From: Effrenium voratum
Lineage: Eukaryota > Sar > Dinophyceae > Suessiales > Symbiodiniaceae
Reading direction: 5' to 3'
Assembly: GCA_963377175.1 (NCBI GenBank)
Contig: CAUJNA010001890.1
Span: 1,387,815 to 1,451,814 of the forward strand
DNA length: 64,000 bases
Both the position numbers and the translations under genes were made by a program. Positions within the stretch are counted from its first letter, which is position 1. Every line of letters starts with the position of its first letter. The notes under the pieces were generated by a model. It was not told the origin of the DNA. It searched no databases and saw nothing but the letters and a program-made list of their open reading frames with translations. This document shows positions 13,201-28,200 of this stretch, piece after piece.

Positions 13201-16200
13201 TGGGGGAACCTCCCAACCAAAAAAGGGGTGAGAGGTCGGGCACCAATTGCTGGGGGACCTGCTGTGGATGGACGAAATCCTGCACCACCTAAAAATCCCT
13301 GATGATTCCCCTGCACAAACCGTAACAAACATTATGGTTCTAAGGGTTTCAAAGTGGCGCGAACGGATTTTGTCTATCCACAGGAGTCTGGCATCTCTAG
13401 GCCCCCCTGATGGCCGGTAATTGGCGTCCCGGGTGAAGTACCGGCAATTGACCAGCACTTGCTTAAAAATGGTTTTGTAGTCACATATATTGTTTTGCCA
13501 TCATCAAAGTGCAGTGAAAAGTCACTTTTGTTGAAACGTCACTTCAGGATACTAGAGGGGATCCAATTGAGGGCTTGGGCTGGCATGTATGATCATTGCA
13601 CATGCAACGCGCGGGGGGGGGGGGGGAGGGGGGGCGACACGCTGGTGACACGCTCATATCCCAAAAAAGTGACCGTTCAACGTACATGTGCCGGCAATTG
13701 GCCACCCCCGACACGCCGTGACACGCCGTGACACGCTCATCAAGAACCCCTCCCAACCTCAAACTTGCCCTCCAAACCTCAAATTTGCTGCTCTCCCCTT
13801 TCCCCTGCAACCCCATTCCAAAGGACCCTGAAAGGTCACTTGTATCATTGCACAAATTGCACTAAGATACTTGATCGCAAATTGCTTTTGCAGTCACTTA
13901 GACATAAAGTGACATCGTCTTGCCCAAAATCGATGTGCCGGCAATTGGCCAGCCATTGGGGGGTGCTCGTGGTTGGATTTCAATCACTAAACCACAATAA
14001 GCAAAAATGTAAAATGATCTCTCGAATTGTTTCTTCCCTCGGAATGATTTCGCCGCCTTCTCCTCGCTGAGGCGCAGCTTCTCGTTGCACACCTCGTCGC
14101 GATCCGGCTACCCCGGCGACCCAAAGGTGACACGGAAAGGCGAAATCTGCGAAGCCCTGCTAAAAGTTTACCTGGAGTCTCCATGACCCTTTGAAAATGG
14201 GTCCATGACCCCTGTATTTTGGGTAAGGACCAACCATTTTTAAAGGGTCAGAAGGAGACTCCAGGTAACCTTTAGTGGTTTAAGACGGAAAACCCATGAG
14301 ATGGCAAAAAGTTCTCAAGTCCTAGCATCCCTTGGCAAGATGCAACAAAGGTTGCGGCGAGTTTTGTTCCGCGAGTCTGGCCATGTGGCTGGATGCAATC
14401 CACGCCAATGGCAGCAGGTCCCCTTGGGGGGCTTTCTTTGTCCCGGGTGGTTTGAAGGGTCCTGAATTGAGAGGTAAGCATCATTGGACCCTCCGAGGGG
14501 TCCAAGCCCGTATTGGAAGGTTTGCCTCAACACGGGCCCTCAAATGCAGGGCCGTTGAATGCTTGGCGTGGGAAATCTGTAAGCCAACCAACCCCAGTCA
14601 CCCCAATCATAACCTTAGGTTGAACATCGAAGTGGTGTCAGCTAGGACCCCTGGTCAGGGTGAACCCCTGAAATAGATCCTTCCCCTACGAAAAGGTGGT
14701 TGCCACCCCTGATTCGTTCGGTCCTCCTCGTTAACATCCGAAGTTAGATAACATTACTCGGACCCTTTGGCAAAGCGCCAAAAACGCCATCCCAGGTAAC
14801 GTCCTGAAACCCTCCAGAACCCTCTCTGAAAGCTGCCCCTAAACCACCCCTAAGGAGCCTATCTGGGCAAACAAAAGTCCCTAGCTTTCGGCTGCTGGGA
14901 CAAAACAAATCATAAGCCTTAGAGGACGTAAGAAAAAGCGCTCATGTTTGTTGGAGCATCATCGTAGAAACCTCGCACACTCAGAGTTTCAAGCCATCGC
15001 TGTTACCACCTCAGAGCCTATGCAAAAGGCGCCCATGTTTTTGGAACCATCATGCCTGGAGTCTCCATGACCCCTCAAAAATGGTTGCATGACCCATTTC
15101 TTTCTTTTGGGTAATGACCAAACATTTTTGTCGGTCAGATTCGGAGACTCCAGGTGGAAACCTCGCACCCTAAGGGTCATGACAGTTCCAATGCAGACCC
15201 CCGGACCCTCCAATAGAGAATTTCAACCAATTCCTCAAGAACCTCAACAACCCATTTGGAGGGCCCAAGAACCGTCGGGACCCTCATCTTGGCTGGAATT
15301 AGGACCCCAGCAAAAAAATATCTTTTGTGCCTGGTTAGTGAAAAACACAGGGACCCCAAAAAAGCAAAAAAACAACAAGGGGAGCTAGTTCTGGGGAAGT
15401 TATAAGCGGAGGTTCTTCCGCCCGCCTCCTGCAGCTGGCTCTGCAGCGTCGCCTTCTCCGCCTCCAGCCGCGCCAGGAGGTTCGCCTCGGAAAAAAAAAA
15501 GCAAGAAGACCTCTCAGGCCTCGTGCTACCTGAAGCGTTTCCAATCCGGGTCTTGCGATCCTCAGTCCTCAGTGGTTCAGTGACCCTGGAAAAAAGGGAA
15601 CCCTTTTTTGGGAAGACCATTTTAGTGGGGCAGCCACCAAAAAAAGGGGAAAAAGGGAGTCAAGAAAAGGACCTTTATCATTCTAGGGCTACCTTCCATG
15701 CCCATTCTGAACCCAAAAATCCGAACCCCTTTCTAGAAAACCTCCGGAAACCCAGGGAAACGGATCCGGTTTTCGGAAAGGAACGATGGTTGAACAGAAT
15801 GAGAACCAAACGTTGGAGAAGACCCCGGCTGTGTGCGCCGTGTTTGGCGTTGGCACCCCGCTTTTCTGCTTGGTTGTTCGAGGGAAACCACAAGGACATC
15901 GACAATTTTGGGGGGGTCCCCAAAGCAAACAACACCTTGGCTTCCCTTTGACCCCGCATACATCAACCCGGGGATACTAGTAGCCCTTTTGCGGGCGGTG
16001 GATTTGTCCTACACCGCGGACTAGGGACTTCAGGAAGTGATTCCAGTCACACCAAGGTGAACGTAGATGAGATGGTATTCCTGGTAGATGTGGGTAAAGA
16101 TAGCTACACCAAAACGCAGTTGGGTGAGAAAATCTCCCAGAAGCGTTTTTTTGCAATCTGGATTTTCCGTTGAAACAATCGGCACTTTTGCCAGAGAAAA

Positions 16201-19200
16201 CCCCCCCGAACTGCCCAGGGAAAAGGGGTGAACCACAAACTAGACACTATATGAAGACAAAGATATACCTGGACCCTCAAAATTCCAACTTTCAATTGGG
16301 CAAGCTTGCCCCAAACCTATGGTTTGTGAACTCCCATGTTTTAAAATGGATAGTTCTTTTGGGTCCCTGATCTTCCCTCAGTGGACCTCTTGAAACCTTT
16401 GGAGGTTGTTCGGAAGCCGTAACTGTTACGCCATAACCCAAACGCCTTCTCCTGGTCGGCGTTGGCGGTGGCTTCGTCCAACCTGGCAAAGCGGTCCCCC
16501 CTGTGATCGGTTTGGAGAGTAAGGATCCCAAGCATGGGCTTTGAGAGTAACAAGGATGGGCTTTGCCGGTAAGGATCTACAAGCATGTGCCCCTTTTTAT
16601 CATGACGAGAGGAAACTCTGCCAGTGGCAATTCAAAGGTGAGGTTGAAACCAGCTGCAAAGGGTAATATAGTGACCCCCAACTAATGAAGTCTGAACATA
16701 TTGATTTGTCAAACAAAAGGGGATACCCCCTTTGTTTGGGATGGTGAAACACACGTGGTGTCCCTTTAAACCAATCCAAGAAAAAGGTATCCCCAACAGA
16801 CACTCTCCCCTTAGGTACTGGAAGCTGGTCCGCTCCCAGACCTCCACAAAGACAACCCAGGCAACAGAAAGGATAAAAACATCGAGCCACGCGCATTCAT
16901 CTCCACATCGCAAGGAAACCAGGTACAGGAATTGCTTCAAGTTGGCCCAGACCATGAGTTTGGTGGGATTTGGCGAACTTCCAGTCTAATTTCATGTGGC
17001 ATATGTCTATGATTGCCGGTTGGTTTGTCAGAACCCTTTGAAGTGCTGGTCAAGAGAGATTCATCCATCCAGAAGACCTCAACCCAAGTATTGCTTGAAA
17101 AAGTTCGGACTTCAAATCCTCCTGCGTTTGCTAAAAAATGCACTCCCTGGCTTCCAACCTTGCGGGCGTGCTTGCGGTGTGTTTTCAGCGCTGTTGCATA
17201 TGATAAGCGCAGGTGGTATCTCCAAAGCCAAAGAACAAAGCTTCAGCTTGGGGGAAAGGGGAACCAGTATTTGCCATCCTGACACTTCCCTTTAACGCCA
17301 ACGGGAAAGAACACGCATCTTAAGCAAATGGATGAAATGGATGGGTCAAACATATCAGGACCTTGGTAGTATCAATCGCATAGTGTCTGGCTGTATAAAT
17401 CAAACAACAAAGCATGAACTCAACACTAACATACATCAAAGCACCAAACGATGCACAAGCTGCCAACAACAGTGAAAACCCACAACACGAGAACACACTG
17501 CACATGTGAAACGAAAACAACACTACACAACAATAACAACCAATGCCTAAAGACTGAAGAGAACTCACTCTTTGAGTGGATTGGCCGCAAACGTCTCAAA
17601 CTGTGTGTTTGCTACCAAACTGGTTTTACCAAAAAGTATAAAGTCAGGAACTTAGGAAGTGAGACCAACTAGGCACTCCCCGCCTGAAGAGAGCGGACCA
17701 CCAAAAAAACAACCAGCCAACAACTCGGAAAAAATGTGTGCACTTAAACGGGCGTATCATTTGGCAGGCGTGTGTGCAAGGGTGCGCGGACGCATTTGAA
17801 AGGGTACGGTGTGCTTATCATTTTCAGGCGTGTGTGCGCAGTGCTGCACGGAAGCTACGCAGGCGCACTCGAGCGGGTGCGCTTATCATTTCGCAGGCGT
17901 GCGCGCAGTGGTATGCGGACGCACTTGAGCGGTTGTGCTTTAATCGATGCTAGCATGTGGCATGTGTGTGTGTATGCATGTGAGCGTGTGTGTGAGTGTG
18001 TGCAGTGCTGAGAGGGTGCACGCAAACGGGTGTGCCCCCCCGTCGGGCTGAACGTAACCATTATTGCTCCCAAACCGCCGCCCCCCCACGACACCATGTA
18101 TACCACCTCAAGAACTTAAAAGAAACGGGTTGGACCCATTCTTAAAGGGTCATGGAGACTCCAGGTATTTGTCCAATTCCATTTCGGGGTTCTCACTTCC
18201 TGAGTGGATGGGCCAGAACAGCTCCGGAAATCCCAAAAGTGACTAAAGTCCGAAACGGAACTCAGGGAGGGTTGCTGTACTTCCATGTGAGAATACGCCC
18301 ACTGGGCGTAAAATATATCCAGTAGTGAAATCGATTCCCAAAACCACCAAGGGCAAAAAGGCAAATCTGCTGCAAGTGGGAGTGTACAAGGACCCCTACC
18401 ACAAAAACCAACCAACCACAACTAAAAAAAGCAAGTTGAACTCCAACTTATCCCCTGGGCACCGGTTTTCCCAAGGACACCAAACGGAAACCCTTTTACG
18501 ACCTCGAACTCGGTGACTCGATTCGATTCCACTCGGATCGAACCTGCGTTGCAGCTGTGCGGTATCCAGGCTCTGGCGCGCCGCCTCGGTGGCCTGGGGA
18601 CTACGGCCCCCCTTGGGCGGTCGGCGGTTGCGAGACATCCATTTTGCGCGAGATGAAACCGTGGTTGAAACCGCTCTGAGCGGTATTTGCGAATCGATTC
18701 ATCCCAGGGAGTCTGAAATGCCGCGAAATGGATTTTCTCCGGTGGGGCAATCACATGGGTTTTCCCAACATAGAATGTCCCCACAACCTTTGAATAATGA
18801 AAAACACAACAAAGCCGCTTGGGCTTTCGCCATGGTTTTCCGTTAAACCAACCATAGCAAGGGTAAACCTGGACCCTCAAACCCAAAAAAACAGCTGTAG
18901 AATTCTCGCCCATCCCATCAATCTTTGGGGGCAGGCAATCACCCATTTGTACGGTATTTTTGAGGATCTTGCTGCTTGTGCGGGAAGGAGAAATGGAATG
19001 ACCCCTACGCATCATCCCTTGTTTTCGTTTGGGGAATCTTCAGCCTGAACCCTCAAACTACCCACAAAGAGGGAATTGACCAACCATATTTTTGGGTTGC
19101 AATCATAATTTTGTTGAGGGAATGTGGGTCAAGGAGGTTCATTCCCAAAACCCCTCTTCATTCCCTAAGAACCAGCAAGTTAATTGGTCTCATTTGGCAC

Positions 19201-22200
19201 CAACAGTTAGGTACCGGGTTGATAGGGAACACCCCAGCAGCGCGCTCCCCACCAATGAACCCGTCTCATCGTTAAAGCCTGATTCCGCTTCATTGGAGAG
19301 ATCTCTAAGGGGCCTTACCAGAAATGGTGTGGTGTTACATGAAATGGTGTGGTGTTTGGCTGAGGCAAGCTCTGGTTTCAGGTGGTCCTGTGGGTACGAT
19401 TGATGGCTTGCCCAAAACACCAAAACGCCAAGGTGGCAGGATCCAAAACGCCACCTGGGTCATAATCAAAACCCGGTACAAAAATGGTTCACCCAGAACC
19501 ATGCTTCAAGAATTAAGAAGGCGGAGATCCGCAGCTATTTATGGCAAGCGGATCGTCCCTTACTAATCTTCATCAATCCCCGGGTTTACATTATACACCT
19601 GAACATTGCCTTGTAAATGGTGGTTTCCCTTTATTTAGTGGAAAAAGCCATGTTTCAAATGGGCAAAATGTAGTTTCGGGACTCCGCCTGGGTCACGCAG
19701 GAGTTGTACCAAGTTCGGTCGGGTCAGCTTCCAACCTCAAGCCACGACGCGCAAAGAGGCGACCGCAGCCTCAAACAAAAACAAGTTGCTCCCCTCGCTC
19801 CGGAGCCAAAAGGTCGTAATCGACGACCTTAAGTCTAATGGAATAATGATGTGCTTCAAATGGCCTATAAGGCTCTCTTCACGAGTGGATTGGCCAAACA
19901 AGTCTGAACTTCTCATTGCTGCCAAAATAGTCCAACCCAAAAAGCGCTCACTTCCTAGGCGGATTGGCAAAAAAAAAGCGCCCAAACAGCGACAGAAAAA
20001 GTCCGACGGCCGCGCCTTCTCTTCGAGCAGACGGCCTAGCTCGTCGTAGCACTGCCGCCTCGCCTCTGCCTAGGTCTCAAGTCAGAAGTAGTGATCAACC
20101 CCCTAAATAAGATACCAGCCTTGCTGGGGTTTCACTGGTTTGGATGGGTTGTAGCCTGCAACCCTCAAACGAAAAAAGGGATTGAATTCACCGATTCCAT
20201 GATTTTCGGTTGCAATCCCAGTTTTTAGTTGGAATTTTGAGGGTCCAACCACCTGCGACGCGTTTAAATGACTCTTGTTTTAACAACCTGGACCCGAAAG
20301 CGCACTACCTGACCTGACGAAGCCCTGTTCATGCCAACCAAGGTCAAACAAAGTCTTACCGGTTGCAAGTGGTAGGGCGGCTGCTGCATTTCAACCCCCA
20401 CCTGAAGGGTTGGATGTCATGCCTAGCGGCCAAGGCCAGCCATCCTTTTTTACCAAGCCAACCGATCAAAAGGACACCTAGGTCCTCCAGATTTGAGAGG
20501 TTACAATAAGGCTACCCACCTTTTTCTGATAGTCTGCATTTTAGTAGGGGAACCCTCCCCTAAAAATGGGTGAGAAAGGGCACCTAGCTCGGGGGCTACA
20601 GGTGGTTGGCTCCAGCTCCCCCGCCTTCTCATCCTCGAACATGGCACAGCGCGCCCTCAGCTCCTCCTTAAAGCGCTCCTCGAAAGAGTTTGAGCGAGCG
20701 AATCCAGCGAATCGGCCGGAGCTTTTTGTTGGCTAGGTCCTCCAGTAGAGAGGTTAGAATAAGGGTACCCTTTTTTTATGTAGTCATCTTAGTACAGGAA
20801 CCCTCCCCCCAAAAAGTTGGCAAAAGGGCACTACTGGGGGACCTAGTTGGCGTGCGGAGCGGTGTGTAGCGGTGTGTCGATTGACCCAACCAGTACCTCA
20901 CTTCCAATCGAGTGGATTGGTCAAAAGCAGTAACCAAACTTTAGATTTACCACCAAAATGGTCCAAACCCCAAACAGTGACAAAAGTCCAGGAACTCGGG
21001 AAGTGAGGCAAGACCCCCAGGTAAGCAAGATACCTACACCTCAGAGTATGTAGGCTCAGAGATTGCACAGAAATGGCGTCAATCCACGCGTTTCCAAGAG
21101 TCGGCTTGGTTTGGTGCATTTCTTCCCATTGTCAGGGCCCTTTCAAAGTGTCTTTTGATGCTTTATCCCGGCGATCCCATCTACCTATATTGCAGGTAAC
21201 CGAGTTGGAACCCTTGAAGTCGGATCTACCGGGTATGACAACCCCAACCCTCAAAATTCCCTATTGAGCTATGTTCAAAACGTTTCTTGGTTGAAATAGT
21301 TTTTTTTTTTTTTTTTTTTTTATGTGTTCTTTCTTTCTTTGTTCTGGGTAGTTTGAGGGATCAGGAACAACAAATCCCAACCTATTGCCAGCTCCGAAGT
21401 GATCCCGACGCTCGCACCGAACCCCCCGCGGAACGGCGTTCCTCCGCTGCCACCATTTGCGCCTGCAGGATGCCCATCTCCTCATGAGGCTCGCATCGAC
21501 GGCCCAAGCGAGAACTACCACATGCAACCCTTCGACCTTTTGGGAATCGATCCTGGTTTGGACGGAACCATGTTCCTTTAAAGGGACATGTCTGTCCCGA
21601 ACGTCGAACGGTTCCATCCTTCATTGGTGGGGGAGGGGGGGGTAACTGGAGTGACTAGAGAGAAAGCAAAGACCTGGACACGATTGAACCACCCATGAAA
21701 GAGTTGGAACTCACGAACTCCATAACTTGGAGCAATACCCCATGAAGATGGAATTGGGCGGGTCCAGGTAGAGAAAAGGCACAGAGATGGTTGGCCAACC
21801 TCTAGGGGCATGGCTTCGCCGCAAATGGGGTCACAAGTCCCGATCGGACCCTGAGGTGGTGCGAGATACAAGGCAGCCGATGGTTGGGCCAAGTTCCTAG
21901 AGAGCCACCTGACTTATAACCCATGAATAGCCGCACTTGTGGTCTCCACGGGACGGCGTACCTACTTCCTAACTTGGCCGAGCCAAACACCCAAGCTATC
22001 GTTTGCAGGGAACCCCTGCTTGGGTAATCATTGACAAGCCGCCTCAGTTGTTGCGGGGCCCTTTTGAGTGGAGCGTTTCCTTTCTTCCAGGCTGAACAAC
22101 TGGGGGGTGTTAATCAGGTCAATACTGTGGAGGACGAAATCAATTTTGCAACACCTTTCAGAAACCCTGGAATGATGATTCCTCAACATAAATACCAACA

Positions 22201-25200
22201 AACGTGCTGGTTTCAATCATGGTTTCATTCCATGGCGCGAAATGGATTTCGTCTATCAACAGTAGTAAGGGGAAACTCACTTGCCCAAAGGACCCAAAAA
22301 TAAAAGGATAACCTTTTGGGGACTGGAAGACCAAAAGGTTAAAAGGTCGATTCGCTTTGGGCAACTGAGGAAATAGAATGGACACGTTTTCTTTCGGGAA
22401 GCGGCCGCAACTTTCAGAGAGACAACCCCGAAACGCCCGCCCTGCGTTTTGCCCCTCCAGGAGCTCCGAACCAAATGACCCTCATCATGATGAAAAGACA
22501 AACACAAAACATAAGTTGTATGTATATATATATATATATATAAAACTAAAAAAAAAAAAAAAAAAAAACTAAAACTGGCAAGTGCCAACATGGACCCAAA
22601 CCCATGTTAAAGAATCACACGGCCGGGTGTCCACACCCCCCCACCTTTCCCCAATCTTCCGGCTGAAAGACTCTTGAGGACCTGGCTCAGAACCCCTTAA
22701 GACCTTCGGCAGTGGCACACAAACACATTCCCAATAAGTTGAAGATGAAAGGTTCTGCCCAATCGAACTTCTTGGGAATGTCTTTGTTTCCCAGTAACCT
22801 GCAAACAGTTGAAAAAAAGTATAATTGGGGCCCGGGGCAATTTTCGGTAAAAGCTTCAAGATATGTAACCGGGGGAGGGGGGGGGGAACTTTTTTGGTGA
22901 AATATTCAAGCTTGGGAATGTCTTTGTTGCCGACTAATTAACCCACAAGTTAAAAACTTGGACGGGGGATTCTTGAGTGAAAGGCTCACGATGTCCAAGC
23001 CAGGGGTTTGTTTTTTGTGAAAGGTAGAAAATTTGAGGGGCCAACTTTGTTAGTAAAAGGCTCAAGATATCCGACCCGGGGGATTGTTTTTAGTGAAAGG
23101 TTCAAGAATTCCAACAAAGGAAAGTGCCTGGTTAGTGGAAAGCAAAGGGGACCCCAACAAAGCAAAAAAGGAAAAAGGGGAGCTAATTCTGGGGAAGGTA
23201 AAAGGTTCAAGATATCCAACCTATACATAGCCTTCAAGGCACAGGCGACTGAAAAATGGATTCATCCTCCATGGCAGCCTGCCACTTGTCGCGCAAAGAT
23301 GCCTCGAAGTGGGCAGTTCTGACCCGTGGCGAACTTGTCCCGAAGAAATCGAATCTTTGCACAAGGGGTCAAAACTTGAAGGCCAAGGTCCTCAAAAAAA
23401 TACCCACAAACTACCCACCCAAATCCTGGCAATCACAAAACTAGGTCCTCCAGATTTGAGAGGTTAGAATAAGGGTGCTCGGTTTGCTCTTTCTGTAGGC
23501 TATTTTAGTATGGGAACCCTCCCAACCAAAAAAGGGGTGAGAAAGGGTACCACCGGAAAACCTAGTTTGTGGTGGCGTCCATGGACATATTTTCCTGAAG
23601 AAGTGGAGCGTGATTCTTGCTGGCCCAGTTCTGACCAGGAACTTTTCCCCAGGTTGAACTATCGAATCTCTTCGGCGGTTTCCTCAACCAATGGTCATGC
23701 TACGTATCACCGACCCTTTGATCAACCCCCAAGTTTCGTTTCGCACGGGCGGGAGGATGGATGCACAGCCTGCCCCAAGGTCTCAACTGCTTCCCAGTGG
23801 ATTCCACTTGCTCACCGATCGAGTGGAGTGGCCAAAAAAAGATCAGGAACTTTTTACTGCTCCAAGAACAAAAAGTGACGAACGTGCGTCTTGGAGGTCA
23901 CCAAACGGCTTTTGCCAGTCGGAGGGAAAAAAACGAAGGAACATGGCGAAGGCTTGCCTACAAGGGCAAAACGCCTTTGATCCACTGGGCTTCATTTTAT
24001 CTGGGTATGGATCGAGTTACCCCCTGACCGTGAAAAAAATGGATCTGGGTGAATGAAATTCCTCCAATGGCTCGCGATAGGTGCCAAAAGTAGCCTAGGA
24101 GACCAAAGGAAACCCTGCCGTCCATCCCTACCCCGTCGGTTTTGTCACTTGCAATTTAACAACCGCCAGACCCCCGTTTGAGCTCTCTCCCAAATTCAAT
24201 TTTGCAAACATGGAATCTCTGGAGGCTTCGGTGTTTACAGGGTCGCCTTCGTTCTACAGGGTTTTAGTCCCTATTCCAAGCGAATACCATGTCCTTGAGG
24301 CGCAGTATTCAGGGGTTTTCTTGATTTGGCAACACGGCTCGCTTGCTTCGGAGAACGGCTAGTTGCACCGCTCAGCGGATCTGACGATCCGAAAGACCTC
24401 GACGCTTTGGACGGACGACATGCTGCACCATAAGTTGCTTTGGTATTTACATGGGAATCATGTCATTCCAGGGAATCTGAAAGGTGGTACGAAATGCATT
24501 GCGCGACCATCCACGGTGTTTTTAGTCATCTTTGGAATTATGTTGCCCTTCAACTTGTTCGGGCTCACTCCCCATCCAAGCTTACAAACCCTTGCTCTCT
24601 TCAAAACTTTGCCGTCGAGACTTTGCCAGGTCCTGCCTTATCCCGCTCCAGCTCAGAGACCGTCTCCTCCTCGCGGCTTCGAGCCCGCGTGCGGCTTCGA
24701 GCGAAAAGGGTTACTGGGTCCATTGAAGCGCCATCCTGCAATTGTCGAGTCCGACTCAACCTTTGTTTACCACTATACTGGGCTGCCCTCAGATCCCTCG
24801 CTAACAGTCAAACCTTTCGTGAGTTAAATGGAAATCCCCACTAAAGACTAAAAAGCAAAAAGGTTAAGGGGATGGCTGGGAGCCACCAAGTATAATGGGT
24901 CAAAAAAAAAACGTCAAAATGACGCTTGTGGTTGAAAGGGAAACCACCAAGACCCAAAGTCATGGTGAAAACCCCTCAAAATGCAATGGGGAAACGGGGG
25001 CAAGGGGGTCAGGGTTCATGGGAGGGCCGCGGGCCCGAAAAAGTCTGCATTGGCGGTTTTCCCAGGCCCTTTGGCGGTCTTCCCAGGTCTCTGGAATGCA
25101 CGCATCACGGAGCTGGTCTCTGGACCCCTCATAGCCGCGCCTTGTTCCGCTGCAACTCCTGCAGCTCTGCTTGGAAGCGCCTGGCACGGCAAGCTGCCAA

Positions 25201-28200
25201 GCTGCCAAGTGATGGATTGGGCCACTGCAAGCTCATTGTTGAAAGCACTGCCAGGCGTTCTGGAACCTGGCTGCAAAACAAATAAACGTTTTAACACCCC
25301 GGCTTGAGTTAGACGCTTGCGTTGATGCATAAAGGGTGTTAGGGATTTTGTTTACCTTGTCTTGGTTCTTGGGAGTGCTGCTTGTTTTTAACTTAAAAGA
25401 GTAAGGCCTTTGCGTAGCTGTTCTGCCTTGGGCTTTGGGCTGGTCTGTTGTTCATTCCATCTCATGTGCAAAATCATTTATTTCTTTTATGCTTTCCCTC
25501 ACAGTATCATTGCAGCTCTGTGCTTCTTGGCTGGTGCTTGCTTGCTATTGGTTGGCCAGGTACTCTGTATTCACCTACCAATACAAATGCACAAAGGACA
25601 TTCTACCAGCAGCCTATGATAGTTTGTCTATCTGTTGCTAGCAACTTATGCTAGTTTGTCTGTCTGTTGCCCATTGATTTATTCTTATTTGTGTGCACGA
25701 TATTAGTGTGCATGTTCCTTTTCTTGTCCTCATGGTCTTCGGGATAGCTCTGTTGACTTTCAAGCAACCATTTTGTGCTTGTTCCATAGTCCCTGCTTCA
25801 TGGCTGATACGGTCTCTGTGTCTTTCTCTGTATAGCCTTTTGCTTTCCAAGAATATATTCCATTGTGTTCTTCCTTCATTGAACTTTTCCAGTGGGCTAG
25901 ACTTTACATTTTGAGCACTGTTTGTTCTCGGACATGTTTACTTTGGGGTCAAGTCTTTCAGTGTCTTCGAGTGTCTGTATGACAATGCCTGACAGTATAG
26001 ATAAGGAGTATAGTTTTGCAACTGGTACTCCTTCATCTTAAGGTCCTTCTGAATTCTCCTTTTGCGCCCGACAACTCACGATTCACAACGCTCCCGCGGA
26101 GCCGGCCGTTGGGTCGCACGTGTCTGTGTCCTCTTCAATGAGCCCCTGTTTTGCATTCGGGTAGCGCGGTACGCAGGGTAACCATGGCCCTCCCGCTTCT
26201 AAACCTTCTTGTTCTGCTTCGTTCGCCGCCGTTGAATTCAAAGAGCAACGGTGACAGTGCAAGTTGTTACTGTTGGCCGAAACTGCCTTTTTGTCCCACA
26301 TGAGGTGGCATCAAGTCAAGTAAGTTTGTGCGCATGCGCGGTATCTTTTTTTATGTCATCACAGCTGATTCAACGCCCCCCGACTGTTCAAGAAAATGGC
26401 GAAGAGGCAGAAGCGTGGACGCTAAGATCGAACTGACGGGGCACGAGCGAAACTTTGGACAGAAGGACAAAGCCCAACCAAACACCCCAGACATAACAAC
26501 TACTCTAAGGTCTATCTTTCAAAACGACAAAACAAGCACACACACACACATCCTTGTACCCTGCATTAAGGGTGTTGAACCATTGAACTACAACAGGTGA
26601 CCCATCCCAAACAAAGAACCCTCTTCCTGGAGCCCCCGCCCCCAATGTCGACATGTGTCTCTTTTTTTTGGCGGGCAGCATTTTCCCGCGAACACCTGCG
26701 AAAGGCAGAAGCATAGAAAGCGGAGCCACGGGCAGGTACAGACCCTGAATTATCCTTCTATAGCCCCTAGTCGCTATTCGTCAGCAACAGTTCGCCTTTT
26801 TCGCTCGCAATGGTTCCCCCCTCGGTGCGGACTTTTGCGGGGCATGTGCTTCGGGAATCACCACGTTTTCTTGTACCTTGTGCCTCCAAGGATTCAAACT
26901 CCTCAGTCCCTGCATTCCAACTAGGCGGTAGTTGTCCGTCTCTTGTTCCAAGCCAGGACCCCCCGAAACGTCGGGTTTTCTATGTTGATTCGGTTGATTG
27001 GTGGGAGGTAGGCAAGGGTAAGGAGTAACGCAGTACTGCTCGGATAGTATACGACCTGGCCATCCCGGGTACGAGCGGGTCAAGCCGTCTCACGAGAAGA
27101 ACAGGTCAGTTAGTTGGGAGGGCACCTGGAGTCTCAAAAAATGGGCTCATGACCCAAAATAATAGGGTCACTGACCCATTCTTAAAGAGTCTTGGAGACT
27201 CCAGGTACTTAGGTTTAGCCAAAGAAACCTCGAAACTACTCTGGATGGACAAAATCCTCTGCTTCAGAGCGAGATCCGGCCACATCCAGCTCCTCAGCAC
27301 CCCGCAAAGGCGCCTCCTGAGGCTCAGCTTCTCCGCCTCTGCCACACCCAGCGCGTTGGCCTGCGGACAGCTCGGCAGGGGTTGGACCGACACCGGAAAA
27401 ACATCACTCCGCTGCGTAAAGGGGAGAAACCAGGAAAACAGGGCTCCCTATTCTAGGGATACCTTCCCCTTTCTTTCCAGGGATCCTTCTTGCTAGAACA
27501 CGTTCGGAAACCCAGGAAAAAAATGGCTGGTTGTTGAAAAGAAACGGTTGAAAAGAATGGGGAATCACAAACCCTAGACCTATCAACTTTCAACAGGGAT
27601 CCCTTTTCGGGCTCCCTAAAAACCATCGCCTCCCCCAAAACGACTCACCTTGGGCAGTTGGGGCCTGCCAGGTCCCAACTGCGTCCCATCGAGTGGATCC
27701 GGTTACTCGCTTCCCAAGCATCGAGTGGATTGGCAAAAAAAGGAACCAAACTTTGCATTTAGAAACCACTAGAATGGTCCAATCCCCAAAAGTGACGAAG
27801 TCCAGGAACCCAGGAAGTGAGCAAAGGGGCTATCGGGTACGTCAGGGAAGTGGTTAGGAAGCCTTGTCACAACCATGGCGAGTGGGTTATAACCATGGTT
27901 ACCCACTAAGTACAATGCCCCTTTCAGTAGGGGCATGAGGTTCCAACAAGGGAAATGAGGGAACCCCAAACATAATCAAGGAAGAAGTTGGGAAAGTAAG
28001 CCATCATCTTTGTAATATAGACCGAGGCTTTGCTAGCCACAGAATTTACAGTACATCTGGCATTTGCTTTGATGTTGCTTGTTTGCATACAACAAAGCAC
28101 TTGAATTGTCTACTTGGACTTGTGCGCCTCACTCCTGGTGATAAGTGACTTCGAAGTTACTTGGAATGCAAGAGTCAACTCACCCTCACAGCTGGGCTTT

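Noticed and set aside
17150..17215. Minus-strand exon candidate (AENTPQARPQ)
   Set aside because: The exons at 18,544 and 16,446 join in phase without it.
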